64,000 nucleotides of DNA from Pseudoflavonifractor sp902362925 (GTDB lineage: Bacteria > Bacillota > Clostridia > Oscillospirales > Oscillospiraceae). Made by a program: the position numbers and the translations under genes. The stretch lies in NCBI GenBank assembly GCA_902362925.1, contig CABIYL010000003.1. One strand, 5' to 3'. Every line of letters starts with the position of its first letter. Position 1 is the stretch's first letter. Below are positions 25,333-34,495 of this stretch, one piece after another. Under the pieces are notes generated by a model. It was not told where the DNA came from. It searched no databases and saw only the letters and a list, made by a program, of their open reading frames with translations.

Positions 25333-28300
25333 TCAGGTATTTGCGGTGCCGGAGACGGTGCAGACAATGCCGGTCTGGAGATTCTCCACGTCCATGGTGT
25401 AGTTGGTACCGTCAGTGGTGGTGGCGGTGAAGCTGCGGGTGTCGCCGGTGAGGGTGATGGAGCCGTCGTCGTTGAGGGCCCAGGTGCCGGAGTCGGTCTG
25501 GATGCCGGAGTTCTCGGCGTTGTAGTCGAAAGCCACGGTGAAGGTATTGTCGGGCATCAGGACCACATTGCAGACCAGCCAGCCGTCACCTGTGCCGGTG
25601 AGAGTGAGGTAGGAGCCATCGCTGGGAGCGGAGCTGCCGCCGCTGACAGCGCCGGAGACGGTGCAGACGATGCCGGTCTGGAGATTCTCCACGTCCATGG
25701 TGTAGTTGGTACCGTCAGTGGTGGTGGCGGTGAAGCTGCGGGTGTCGCCGGTGAGGGTGATGGAGCCGTCGTCGTTGAGGGCCCAGGTGCCGGAGTCGGT
25801 CTGGATGCCGGAGTTCTCGGCGTTGTAGTCGAAAGCCACGGTGAAGGTATTGTCGGGCATCAGGACCACATTGCAGACCAGCCAGCCGTCACCTGTGCCG
25901 GTGAGAGTGAGGTAGGAGCCATCGCTGGGAGCGGAGCTGCCGCCGCTGACAGCGCCGGAGACAGTGCAGACGATGCCGGTCTCCACGTTCTCCACATCCA
26001 TGGTGTAGTTGGTACCGTCAGAGGTGGTGGCGGTGAAGCTGCGGGTGTCGCCGGTGAGGGTGATGGAGCCGTCGTCGTTGAGGGCCCAGGTGCCGGAGTC
26101 GGTCTGGATGCCGGAGTTCTCGGCGCTGTAGTCGAAAGCTACGGTGAAGGTATTGTCGGGCATCAGGACCACATTGCAGACCAGCCAGCCGTCGCCGGTG
26201 CCGGTGAGGGTCAGGTAGGAGCCATCGCTGGTAGCGGAGCTGCCGCCGTTGACAGCGCCGGAGACAGTGCAGACGATGCCGGTCTCCACGTTCTCCACGT
26301 CCATGGTGTAGTTGGTACCGTCGGTGGTAGTGACGGTGAAGCTGCGGGTGTCGCCGGTAAGGGCGATGGAGCCGTCGTCGTTGAGGGCCCAGGTGCCGGA
26401 ATCGGTCTGGATGCCGGAGTTCTCGGCGTTGTAGTCGAAGGAGACGGTGAAGGTGTTGTCGTTCAGGAGCACCACGTTGCAGACCAGCCAGCCGTCGCCG
26501 GTACCGGTGAGGGTCAGGTAGGCGTCGCCGCCGGGCTGAGCGGACTCAGTGGGCTGGACGGTCTCGGAGGCGGTGGGAGCGGGGGACTGCTGGTCGCCGT
26601 CAGCCGCAGCCACGCCGCCGGTACGGAAGAAGGCGGCCCAGAAGATGAGGGACAGCACCAGGGCGATGACCACCACGATGCCGATTCTGGCGGGAACCTT
26701 CACGCTGTCCTTCCACTTGCTGCGGTTGAGGAATACGAAGAGGGCGGCGGAGAGGACGGCGGTGTCCAGCACCACCAGGAGCACCAGCCAGTAGGGGGAG
26801 GTGTCGGCGGCGGCGGCCACAGCGGCGCTGTTGGCCTGGGTGTAGAGGATGTTGTGGCAGGCGGTGCGCATAGCCTGCTGGGCGGTGTTGCTGGAGCTGT
26901 CCAGGGTGACGCCCATGAGGCAGAGCATCATGTCGCCGCCAGCCCGGATAGCCAGATTCACGTCCATCCAGCCGGTGTTGCCCATGGCGGAGTCGGTGAC
27001 CACCACGCCCTGGAAGCCCCACTCGTCACGGAGCACGTTGGTGAGCAGGGCGGGGTTGGCGCCGGCCCAGACAGTGCCCAGGTAGTTGTAGCTGCTCATG
27101 ATGGCGGTGGTGCCGCCCTCCTTGACGGCGATCTCAAAGGCGCGGAGGTAGATCTCGCGCATGGACTGCTCGTTGGCCCACACGGACAGGGAGAGACGGT
27201 TGCTCTCCTGGTCGTTGAGGGCGAAGTGCTTGACGTAGCAGTACACGCCCTGGCTGGCAGCGCCCCGGATGGTGGCGGCGGCCAGCTTGCCGGAGAGGAG
27301 GCTGTCCTCGGAGTAGTACTCGAAGTTACGGCCGGAGAGGGGCGTGCGGTGGATGTTGGCGCCGGGGGCGTAGAGACCCACCACGTGGTTGGCCACGGCC
27401 TCCGCGCCGAAGGTGCGGCCGAATTCCTCCACCAGAGTCTGGTTCCAGGTGGAGCCGATGACCACCTGGCTGGGGAAGGACACGCCCCGCAGGTTGCTCA
27501 CCAGACTGTTGATGCCGGCAGGGCCGTCCAGGTCGTTGGTGGCGGGCTTGCCCACGCTGGTGACCTCGGGGGTGGACCAGCCACCGTTGGAGATCATGTT
27601 GGTCATGTCCTCCACGCTCAGCTGCTCCAGGAGCTGCTCCCACATGGGGGCGTCGTAGTCCTTGCCGGACAGGTCCTCCAGGGTGAGGCCGTGGTTGGCG
27701 AAGGTGATGGGCTGGTCGTCCGGGTTGTTCTCATACACGGGCGCGTTGGTGAAGGCGGCCACTACCTCGTCGGAGGCGGTCTTGCCGTCGGTGCGGGCGG
27801 TGGGCAGGGTGCCTTCCCAGTCGGCACGGGAGACGTACTGGGTGATCTGGCCGTTGGTCACGTCGTCGAAGCGGTTGACAGCGGCGGTCACGTCGGTGGA
27901 ACGGGGGTTGCTCTCGTCATAGACGGTGGTGGAGGCCACAGTGTACTCCCGCTGGTCGATGACCTCGTGGGCGTTGCTCATCAGCTTAATCTGATAGGTG
28001 CCGGACTCCAGCACATAGCAGCCGTTGGTCTGGTAGTCATAGGAGGCCATGTCCTCGGCGGTAAAGGTGATGGTGACGGACTGGCTGTCACCGGGCTGGA
28101 GCAGTTCGGTCTTGTCGAAGCCGGCCAGCACCACATGGGCCTTTTCAATGCCGCCCACAGTGTAGGGGGCGGTGTAGTAGACCTGGACCACGTCCTTGCC
28201 GGGCACGCTGCCGGTGTTGGTCACCTTCACGGTCATGGAGATGGTGCCGTCGGCATCAGAGTAGTCCTCGATTTCCTGGGTAAAGGTGGTGTAGCTCAGG

Positions 28301-29403
28301 CCGTAGCCGAAGGGGTACTGGACGGCGGCCTGGTAGGCCTCCTCGTCGCACAGGCCGGTCTCGTTGTCGATCCAGCGGGTCTCGTAGAAGCGGTAGCCCA
28401 CGTAGATGCCCTCGGCGTACTCCACGTAGTTGCGCTCCAGGTTGCTGTATGTAAAGTCGCCTGCGTTCCAGTAGGCGGGGGAGGAGGAGATGTCATAGGC
28501 GTAGGTGTCGGTCAGGCGGCCGGAGGGGTTCACCACGCCGGACAGGGCCTCGCCCACGGCGTTCATGCCGGTGCTGCCGGGGCCGCCGATCCACAGGGCG
28601 GCGTCGATGCCGTCATCCTCCAGGAAGCCCAGCTCCATGGCGTGGGAGGAGTTGATGAGCACCACCACGGTCTCATAGCCCTGGGACTTGACCAGCTCCA
28701 GCAGGTCCTCTTCGTCCTGGGTGAGGGAGAGGTAGCTGCGGCCGTCGTCTGTGTCGCTGTATCCGGCCTTGTACATGTCGGCGGGCAGGTCGCCGCCCTC
28801 GCCGCCGATACGGGAGAGCATGACCACGGCCACGTCGGAGAAGTCCCGGGCCTGCTGGAGCACCTCGTCGGTGTACTGGGAGGCGGGCACCTCAGCGGGG
28901 GTGAAGTTGGAGCCGGTGTAACCGCCCTGCTCGGGACGGCTGACGCCGGAATTGCGGTAGAAGTCGGCCAGCTCCTCGTTGACGGTGAAGCCGGCGTTGG
29001 TCAGGCCCTGGATCAGGTCCACGTTGGAGGACGTGTCGCTGGAGCCGCTGCCGGTGCCGCCGTAGAGGGGGGAGATGCTGGCGTAGCCGAACAGGTTGAC
29101 CTTGGCGCCCTGCTCCAGGGGGAGGGCGCCGTCCTTGTTCTCCAGCAGCACGAGACCTTCGGCCTCCAGCTCCTGGGCCATCAGCAGGCTGGCCTCCTTG
29201 GCCTCCTCGGGGGTGAGCTGCTCGGCAGTGATGTTGCCGCCGGTGAGGCGGCTGTTCAGGTTGGCCGCCATAAAGGCGTTGATGGCGGGGTACAGCTGGA
29301 TGCACACCACGTTGACAATCAGCGCGATGACCACCAGCACGCTGACCAGGATAACGGGCAGCTTTCCCGCCGGGCGGGGGGACGCCGTGTTCTTTTCTTT
29401 CAT
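25333..29403 (-). CDS. Membrane-anchored GH3 beta-glucosidase with permuted domains and four C-terminal repeats
   Basis: 1356 residues. An N-terminal membrane helix (about 16-40) is followed by domains in inverted order: the GH3 C-terminal sandwich (GLVLLENKDGALPL onward), a fibronectin-III-like domain (YGLSYTTFTQEIED), then the TIM barrel (GPAGINSLVS, KHFALNDQE, nucleophile Asp804 in VVVTDSAMG). Two further helices lie around residues 880-930, then a Pro/Thr/Ser linker and four 101-residue beta-rich repeats (YLTLTGTGDGWLVCNVVL...SGTWALNDDGSI) from about 955. Such permuted GH3 enzymes are known from gut clostridia. ATG 29403 is preferred (AAGGAG 7 nt before). Confidence 0.88.
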   Translation of the reverse strand: MKEKNTASPRPAGKLPVILVSVLVVIALIVNVVCIQLYPAINAFMAANLNSRLTGGNITAEQLTPEEAKEASLLMAQELEAEGLVLLENKDGALPLEQGAKVNLFGYASISPLYGGTGSGSSDTSSNVDLIQGLTNAGFTVNEELADFYRNSGVSRPEQGGYTGSNFTPAEVPASQYTDEVLQQARDFSDVAVVMLSRIGGEGGDLPADMYKAGYSDTDDGRSYLSLTQDEEDLLELVKSQGYETVVVLINSSHAMELGFLEDDGIDAALWIGGPGSTGMNAVGEALSGVVNPSGRLTDTYAYDISSSPAYWNAGDFTYSNLERNYVEYAEGIYVGYRFYETRWIDNETGLCDEEAYQAAVQYPFGYGLSYTTFTQEIEDYSDADGTISMTVKVTNTGSVPGKDVVQVYYTAPYTVGGIEKAHVVLAGFDKTELLQPGDSQSVTITFTAEDMASYDYQTNGCYVLESGTYQIKLMSNAHEVIDQREYTVASTTVYDESNPRSTDVTAAVNRFDDVTNGQITQYVSRADWEGTLPTARTDGKTASDEVVAAFTNAPVYENNPDDQPITFANHGLTLEDLSGKDYDAPMWEQLLEQLSVEDMTNMISNGGWSTPEVTSVGKPATNDLDGPAGINSLVSNLRGVSFPSQVVIGSTWNQTLVEEFGRTFGAEAVANHVVGLYAPGANIHRTPLSGRNFEYYSEDSLLSGKLAAATIRGAASQGVYCYVKHFALNDQESNRLSLSVWANEQSMREIYLRAFEIAVKEGGTTAIMSSYNYLGTVWAGANPALLTNVLRDEWGFQGVVVTDSAMGNTGWMDVNLAIRAGGDMMLCLMGVTLDSSSNTAQQAMRTACHNILYTQANSAAVAAAADTSPYWLVLLVVLDTAVLSAALFVFLNRSKWKDSVKVPARIGIVVVIALVLSLIFWAAFFRTGGVAAADGDQQSPAPTASETVQPTESAQPGGDAYLTLTGTGDGWLVCNVVLLNDNTFTVSFDYNAENSGIQTDSGTWALNDDGSIALTGDTRSFTVTTTDGTNYTMDVENVETGIVCTVSGAVNGGSSATSDGSYLTLTGTGDGWLVCNVVLMPDNTFTVAFDYSAENSGIQTDSGTWALNDDGSITLTGDTRSFTATTSDGTNYTMDVENVETGIVCTVSGAVSGGSSAPSDGSYLTLTGTGDGWLVCNVVLMPDNTFTVAFDYNAENSGIQTDSGTWALNDDGSITLTGDTRSFTATTTDGTNYTMDVENLQTGIVCTVSGAVSGGSSAPSDGSYLTLTGTGDGWLVCNVVLMPDNTFTVAFDYNAENSGIQTDSGTWALNDDGSITLTGDTRSFTATTTDGTNYTMDVENLQTGIVCTVSGTANT
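25336..26547 (-). repeat. Four tandem 303-bp coding repeats
   Basis: The period is exactly 303 bp (101 codons); equivalent points lie at 25348, 25651, 25954 and 26257. The two copies nearest the 3' end are almost identical in DNA; the one nearest the barrel is the most diverged (LNDNTFTVSF instead of MPDNTFTVAF). This indicates recent in-frame expansion, and copy number probably varies between strains. Confidence 0.9.
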
Positions 29404-29493
29404 ATCCATGCTCCTTCTCCTTTTATTTTGCCCGGGCACAAAATCAAAATGAAAAAGACAGTTGCTTTTTTCATGCCCATGCTGTATTGTATT

Positions 29494-29506
29494 CAACACA
29501 GTGTTG
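29494..29506. promoter_or_regulatory. Putative TetR operator between the large GH3 gene and tetR
   Basis: Perfect dyad CAACAC-A-GTGTTG with flanking partial symmetry (ATTGTATT / CATTTCAAT), and a further GTGTTGG half-site near 29560. It lies in the shared promoter region of the divergent genes. Confidence 0.65.
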
Positions 29507-29614
29507 CATTTCAATCATTAGATTTTTTAAAAACGTTGCATCCAAGACACAAATTAAAAAAGTGTTGGAATTAAAACATAAACTGTGAAAAAGACGGGAA
29601 ACAGGAGGAGCGTC

Positions 29615-30205
29615 ATGGAGAAAGAGGAGCGGAGGGAGAACCAGCGGACCCGGCTGACCAAGCGGCTGCTGCGGGAGAGTCTGCTGGGGCTGCTGGCGGA
29701 GAAGCCGGTAGAGAAGATTACGGTAAAGGAGCTGTGTGAGGCGGCGGAGCTGAACCGGTCCACCTTTTATGCCTATTATCAGGACGTATTTTCTCTCTAT
29801 TATGAGATGGGCAACGAGCTGGTGGACGCCCTGGTGGACTATGTGCGGACGGGCGGGGTGGAGACCGAGTCCATGCTGGCCTATATCAAGGAGCATCGGG
29901 AGATGTTCGCGCTGCTGATTTACAACGGGCAGTTCATGGACATGAATTCCCCGCTTCAGCGTCGTGTGTTTGAGGAGACCATCCGGTATTCCTGGCCTGC
30001 GGGGGCGGAGATGGACGTACCGGAAATGGAGTGGAAGTATGTGCTCCAGTACATGTTCATGGGAGGCAACGGAGTGATCCACCGCTGGGTGCGCAACGGC
30101 TGCGACATGGAACCGGCGGAGCTGGCGGCGCTGCTGGAGGGGATGACGGAGACCATGATGCGGGCGGCGCCTGGGCTGGCACGGCAGGTCGGGAAAAAGG
30201 CATGA
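29615..30205 (+). CDS. TetR/AcrR-family transcriptional regulator
   Basis: 196 residues. The N-terminal DNA-binding domain (RTRLTKRLLRESLLGLLAEK, then ITVKELCEAAELNRSTFYAYY) is typical of the clostridial DhaS-like TetR branch. The C-terminal part is an all-helical ligand/dimer domain. Divergent from the membrane-anchored GH3 gene, which it probably regulates through the CAACAC/GTGTTG dyad. ATG 29615 follows GGAGG. Confidence 0.9.
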   Translation: MEKEERRENQRTRLTKRLLRESLLGLLAEKPVEKITVKELCEAAELNRSTFYAYYQDVFSLYYEMGNELVDALVDYVRTGGVETESMLAYIKEHREMFALLIYNGQFMDMNSPLQRRVFEETIRYSWPAGAEMDVPEMEWKYVLQYMFMGGNGVIHRWVRNGCDMEPAELAALLEGMTETMMRAAPGLARQVGKKA

Positions 30206-30262
30206 CAATTTTGCCGGGATATGCTATACTGGAGAAAACATTTCCCGGAAGGAGGTTGTTCC

Positions 30263-30601
30263 ATGAGCGACTGTCTGTTCTGTAAGATTGCGGCGGGAGA
30301 GATTCCGTCCAACAAGGTCTATGAGGACGACCAGGTCTATGCCTTCTACGACATTGACCCCCGGGCGCCCACCCATTTTCTCGTGATTCCCAAGGCCCAT
30401 ATCGGCTCCTGCGGCGAGATCAACGCGGAGAATTCCGGTGTGGTGGCCCATGCCTTTGAGGTCATCTCCAAGGTGACCAAGGACCTGGGCATCACGGATT
30501 TCCGTGTGGTGTCCAACTGCGGCGAGCAGGCTGGTCAGAGCGTGCATCACTTGCACTTCCACGTCCTGGCGGGACGGGATATGACTTGGCCTCCCGGTTA
30601 A
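30263..30601 (+). CDS. HIT-family (Hint-like) nucleotide hydrolase
   Basis: A 112-residue histidine-triad protein. It starts DCLFCKIAAGEIPS and ends with the active-site motif HHLHFHVLAGRDMTWPPG (H-x-H-x-H). Hint enzymes cleave AMP from phosphoramidates. The start at 30263 follows AAGGAGG. The final codons and the following bases are duplicated about 113 bp downstream. Confidence 0.93.
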   Translation: MSDCLFCKIAAGEIPSNKVYEDDQVYAFYDIDPRAPTHFLVIPKAHIGSCGEINAENSGVVAHAFEVISKVTKDLGITDFRVVSNCGEQAGQSVHHLHFHVLAGRDMTWPPG

Positions 30602-30727
30602 TCCCAGCGTTTTGACGTGACTGCCACCCCGGCGGCCCAGCCGCCGGGGCCTACGCTAAAAACTTGCCGCAGGCAAGTTTTCTTAACGCTGCGGTGACCT
30701 GGCCTCCCGGCTAATCTAAGCTTTTGC
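30582..30727. repeat. Duplicated HIT gene end (30582-30614 and 30695-30727) around a hairpin insert
   Basis: The copies share TGAC-TGGCCTCCCGG-TAATC and a weaker AGC-TTTTG tail. Read in the HIT frame, the first copy gives MTWPPG-stop and the second VTWPPG-stop, with silent changes at Thr and Gly. The insert carries hairpins CCCCGGCGGC/GCCGCCGGGG (30627-30651) and AAACTTGC/GCAAGTTT (30659-30681). Confidence 0.75.
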
Positions 30728-30786
30728 GGGTCGGCCCCTCATCCGTCTGGCCTGCGGCCAGACACCTTCCCCGTTGGGGAAGGCTG

Positions 30787-30815
30787 AAAAAGGCGGTCTT
30801 TGACCGCCTTTTTTC
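30787..30815 (+). terminator. Terminator after the HIT locus
   Basis: AAAAAGGCGGTC/GACCGCCTTTTTT hairpin with strong T-run. A further G+C hairpin, GGCCTGCGGCC, with flanking AAGG/CCTT, lies just upstream at about 30745-30785. Confidence 0.88.
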
Positions 30816-30896
30816 ATTGAAATAAATTGAAGCCGTATGGGTGAAACTAGCGAGGAAGAATGTTGCCGTTTGGTAGCATTTTTCTGAGGTGATCCC

Positions 30897-31112
30897 ATGC
30901 ACTTTCAGAGAATCGAAGACCTGAGGGTTGACCACGATAAAAGCCAGATTGAGATAGCGGCTTATCTCAACTTGAACCGAAATGTCTATTGGCGGTATGA
31001 AAAAGGAATTCGGGAGATTCCTGCCTGGGCTGTGATTAAACTTGCAGACCTGTATCAGACCACCACCGACTATATTCTGGGACGTACAGACGATCCTTCT
31101 CCCCGTGCGTAA
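30897..31112 (+). CDS. XRE-family helix-turn-helix protein
   Basis: A 71-residue single-domain DNA-binding protein of the XRE type: RIEDLRVDHDKSQIEIAAYL, then NRNVYWRYEKGIREIPAWAV, then LADLYQTTTDYILGRTD. The ATG follows GAGGTGA by 5 nt. Its stop overlaps the putative GTG start of comEC by 8 bp. Such small XRE genes often act as autorepressors; the link to comEC expression is inference. Confidence 0.85.
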   Translation: MHFQRIEDLRVDHDKSQIEIAAYLNLNRNVYWRYEKGIREIPAWAVIKLADLYQTTTDYILGRTDDPSPRA

Positions 31113-33411
31113 ACTGGCCTCCTTTGCGCTGCCCTTTGGGGTGGGCATATTCCTGTCGGCGTACCTGCTTCCCCGGACGGTCCAGCTGGCCGGGGCGGCT
31201 CTGTGCGCCCTGATTTGGGTGGTATGCCTGCGCCGCTGGCGCAGACAGCGGGTGGATAAGCGGCTCCGTCCGGTGTTATACACCGCAGGACTTGCCATAG
31301 CGCTGCTGTGGAGCTGGGGCTACGACATGCGCACGGTGTATCCGGCAGAGCAGTTGGCGGGTACGGAGGAAACCTTTGTGTTTCAGGCGGCGGACTGGCC
31401 GGAAACGGGGACGTACAGTGTCTCGGTGGAGGCGCGGCTGTTGAATCCGGACGGGCCGGATTTAGGCGTACTCCTTTATTTCTACCCCGGCGACGAGAAA
31501 ATCCCTGATATAAAGCCCGGCGATACCCTGACCTGTACCGTCCAGCTGAAGCTGGCGGACACCGTGGGCGGCGAGGAAAACGGCTACTACTATTCCAAGG
31601 GGATTTTCCTCACCGCCAATGCCGCTGCAATCCCAGAAGTCACACCGGCGGAGAATGTACCCCTGAAATACTGGCCCGCTCTGTGGCGCAGGGCCATGGG
31701 GGAGCATATCGCCGAACTCTTTTCCGTCGAGACCGCCGGTCTTGCCCTTGCCCTGACCACCGGGGACAAGTCCGGCCTCACCGGCGGGTTCTACACCGCC
31801 CTCAAGCGCTGCGGCCTGGCCCACGTGGTGGCCGTGTCCGGCATGCACATGAGCATGGTGGTGATGCTGGCGGCCATGCTGGTACGCAGACGGCGGAGAA
31901 AGATGATGGCCATCGTGTCCATCCCGCTGGTGCTGGCCTTTATGGCCCTCACCGGCTTTGCGCCGTCAGTGGTGCGGGCCGGCGTGATGCAGATTCTCCT
32001 TCTGCTGGGCCCCGCCCTGAGCAGGGAAGGGGATACGGTGACCTCCCTGTCCTTTGCCCTTCTTTTGCTGCTGCTTCAGAACCCCTATGCCGCCATGAGT
32101 GTGGGCCTTCAGCTCTCCTTCCTGTCGGTGGCGGGTATTCTCACCATCACAGGGCGGCTCAACGAGAAGTTTTTCCACCGTTTCCCCCTGAAAAAGGGGA
32201 AAACCAAGCCCCGTAGGCTCTATAACAGAGCGGTCCGCTTCCTGGTGGGCTGCGTCACCATGAGCATCGGGGCCATTGCCTTCACCACGCCCTTCACCGT
32301 CTATTACTTCGGCACTGTCTCCCTAATCTCGCCTCTGGCCAACCTGCTCACCCTGTGGGCTGTCACCGTGCTCTTCCTCCTGTGTCTGCCTGCCGCTGCG
32401 CTGGGCGGTGTGCTGCCCGTTGTCGGCAAGGTGCTTGCCGCCCTGGCGGAGCCGGTGAGCTGGCTGTTTCACCGCATCGTGTACGGCCTGAGCAGCCTGC
32501 CCTTTGCCTCAGTCAGTCTGGAAACGGGGCGGTACATCCTGTTCTGGCTCCTCTTTGTCTACGCCGTTATTGGTGCCTGCATCCTGTTCCGCAAGGAGAA
32601 GCCCAAGCCCATTGTGCCGGTGTGCTGCTGTGCCATTACTCTGACGGCGGCGCTCCTGTTCAACGCCCTGTCCCTGCGGGGCGACGGACTTGCTGTCACA
32701 GTACTGGATGTGGGCCAGGGGCAGAGCATCCTGCTGGCAACCCAGAGCAGCACGGCTCTGGTGGACTGCGGCGGCAGCGGGTGGGAGGACCCGGGAGACA
32801 TTGCCGCCGACTATGTGCAGGCCATGGGCAAGAGCACCCTGGACCTGCTGATACTGACCCACTACCACAGCGACCACGCCTGCGGTGTGCCCGAGCTGAT
32901 GGAGCGGCTGGATGTGGCGGCTCTGGCGGTGCCCGATGTGGAGCCGGACAGCACCCTCCGGGCGGAGATTCTGGCTCTGGCGGAGGAGAAGGGGACCGAG
33001 GTCATCTTCATCGAGGAGGACACCACGGTGGAGCTGGACAGCGCATCCCTCACCCTCTACGCACCACTGGGCACCGGCGGCGGCAACGAGGAGGGACTGT
33101 CGGTGCTGGCCACTCAGGGGGACTTTGACGCCCTCATTACCGGAGACATGAACGCCGCTGTGGAACGGCGGCTCGTCAAATACGGAAACCTGCCCGATAT
33201 CGAGCTGCTGGTGGCAGGCCATCACGGCTCGGCATCCTCCACCTCGGCGGAGCTGCTGGAAGCGGTTATGCCGGAGTACGCCGTCATCTCCGTGGGCTAC
33301 AATACTTACGGGCACCCTGCGCCCGAAACCCTGGACCGGCTGGAGCAGGCGGGCTGCACTGTCTGGCGCACCGACCTCCGGGGCACCATTACCATCCGGG
33401 CAACAGACTGA
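31105..33411 (+). CDS. comEC: ComEC/Rec2-family DNA uptake channel
   Basis: 768 residues. N-terminal helices, a soluble OB-like part (about 75-190), the Competence membrane domain (LALTTGDKSGLTGGFYTALK, then CGLAHVVAVSGMHM), and a C-terminal metallo-beta-lactamase-like domain with LILTHYHSDHACG near residue 585. This is the full three-part ComEC plan, a channel for single-stranded DNA entry. The start codon is uncertain: GTG 31105 overlaps the XRE stop but has a poor ribosome site, suggesting coupling. No other com genes are in the window. Confidence 0.88.
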   Translation: MRKLASFALPFGVGIFLSAYLLPRTVQLAGAALCALIWVVCLRRWRRQRVDKRLRPVLYTAGLAIALLWSWGYDMRTVYPAEQLAGTEETFVFQAADWPETGTYSVSVEARLLNPDGPDLGVLLYFYPGDEKIPDIKPGDTLTCTVQLKLADTVGGEENGYYYSKGIFLTANAAAIPEVTPAENVPLKYWPALWRRAMGEHIAELFSVETAGLALALTTGDKSGLTGGFYTALKRCGLAHVVAVSGMHMSMVVMLAAMLVRRRRRKMMAIVSIPLVLAFMALTGFAPSVVRAGVMQILLLLGPALSREGDTVTSLSFALLLLLLQNPYAAMSVGLQLSFLSVAGILTITGRLNEKFFHRFPLKKGKTKPRRLYNRAVRFLVGCVTMSIGAIAFTTPFTVYYFGTVSLISPLANLLTLWAVTVLFLLCLPAAALGGVLPVVGKVLAALAEPVSWLFHRIVYGLSSLPFASVSLETGRYILFWLLFVYAVIGACILFRKEKPKPIVPVCCCAITLTAALLFNALSLRGDGLAVTVLDVGQGQSILLATQSSTALVDCGGSGWEDPGDIAADYVQAMGKSTLDLLILTHYHSDHACGVPELMERLDVAALAVPDVEPDSTLRAEILALAEEKGTEVIFIEEDTTVELDSASLTLYAPLGTGGGNEEGLSVLATQGDFDALITGDMNAAVERRLVKYGNLPDIELLVAGHHGSASSTSAELLEAVMPEYAVISVGYNTYGHPAPETLDRLEQAGCTVWRTDLRGTITIRATD

Positions 33412-33436
33412 ATCCACCCACAAGGGGGAACAACCC

Positions 33437-34480
33437 ATGGCAAAAAAGGAAAAGGCGGACAGCGCCGCCTATCAGAAGCTGAAAAAGGACATCTCCGACG
33501 GCAATATCGGCCGTCTGTACGTGTTCCACGGAGAGGAGACCTATCTCCGGGACTTCTACCTGGGGCAGATGAAAAAGAAGCTCCTGCCTGCGGGCATGGA
33601 GGAGTTCAACCTCCACACCCTGTCGGGCAAGGAGTTTGACATCAAGCGTCTGGCCCAGATGGTGGACTGCCTGCCCATGATGAGCGAGCGGACCCTGATT
33701 GTGGTCAGCGACTATGACCTCTATAAAGGAGATAAGGAGGGACTCACCGCCCTCTTTGCCGACCTGCCCGACTATGTGTGCCTGGTCTTTGTCTACGACC
33801 TCATCGAGTACAAGGCGGACGCCCGCACCAAGCTGGCCGCATCCCTGAAGGAGCACGGCAGCGTGGTCAACTTCGCCCGGCAGGAACAGGGGGACCTGGT
33901 GGACTGGGTCCGCCGCCGCTTCAAGGCCACGGACCACGACATCGGCTCGGAGGAGGCCAAATACCTCATCTTCCTGTGCGGAGACCTGATGAACGGCCTT
34001 ATCTCGGAGATTGGCAAGATCGGCTCCTACGCCAAGAATCACCGCATCACCCGGGAGGACATCGACGCCGTGGCCACCCCCCAGCTGGACGCGGTGGTGT
34101 TCCAGATGACCGATGCCATTGCCGCCGGGAATTTCGACAAGGCCGCCGCCGTCCTGGGGGACCTGTACCACATGCAGGAGGCCCCCATCAAGATTCTGGC
34201 TGTCCTGGGCAAGCAGCTCCGGCAGCTCTACTCCGCACGACTGGCCATTGAGAACCGGAAGGGCACCTCCTATCTGATGGAGCTGTGGGGGATGCGCTCG
34301 GCCTACCCAGCGGAGAAGCTGATGCAGTCGGCCAGACGGTTCTCTCTTCCCTGGTGCCGCCGGGCGGTGATCCGCTGCGGGGAGATGGACCTGGCCATGA
34401 AGTCCACCGGTGCCGATGGGGAGGAGCTGCTCACCCAGTTTCTGCTGGAGCTGGCGGGTGCCTCGTCCCGAAAGCGCTGA
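33437..34480 (+). CDS. holA: DNA polymerase III subunit delta
   Basis: 347 residues. The HolA domain begins GRLYVFHGEETYLRDFYLGQ and includes LPMMSERTLIVVSDYDL, with the three-domain clamp-loader plan at normal length. It opens the beta clamp as part of the clamp loader. comEC followed by holA is a common Firmicutes order. The ATG follows AAGGGGGAAC by 5 nt. Confidence 0.93.
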   Translation: MAKKEKADSAAYQKLKKDISDGNIGRLYVFHGEETYLRDFYLGQMKKKLLPAGMEEFNLHTLSGKEFDIKRLAQMVDCLPMMSERTLIVVSDYDLYKGDKEGLTALFADLPDYVCLVFVYDLIEYKADARTKLAASLKEHGSVVNFARQEQGDLVDWVRRRFKATDHDIGSEEAKYLIFLCGDLMNGLISEIGKIGSYAKNHRITREDIDAVATPQLDAVVFQMTDAIAAGNFDKAAAVLGDLYHMQEAPIKILAVLGKQLRQLYSARLAIENRKGTSYLMELWGMRSAYPAEKLMQSARRFSLPWCRRAVIRCGEMDLAMKSTGADGEELLTQFLLELAGASSRKR

Positions 34481-34495
34481 ACGGAGGAACAAGCT

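Noticed and set aside
25336..26547. CRISPR-like regular repeats
   Set aside because: The 303-bp period lies in frame inside the GH3 gene and codes for protein repeats; there are no short repeats with unique spacers.
26854..29574. 906-codon open frame on the plus strand
   Set aside because: It is the antisense shadow of the GH3 gene, rich in Gly/Val/His as expected of GC-rich reverse frames, with no ribosome site or domain.
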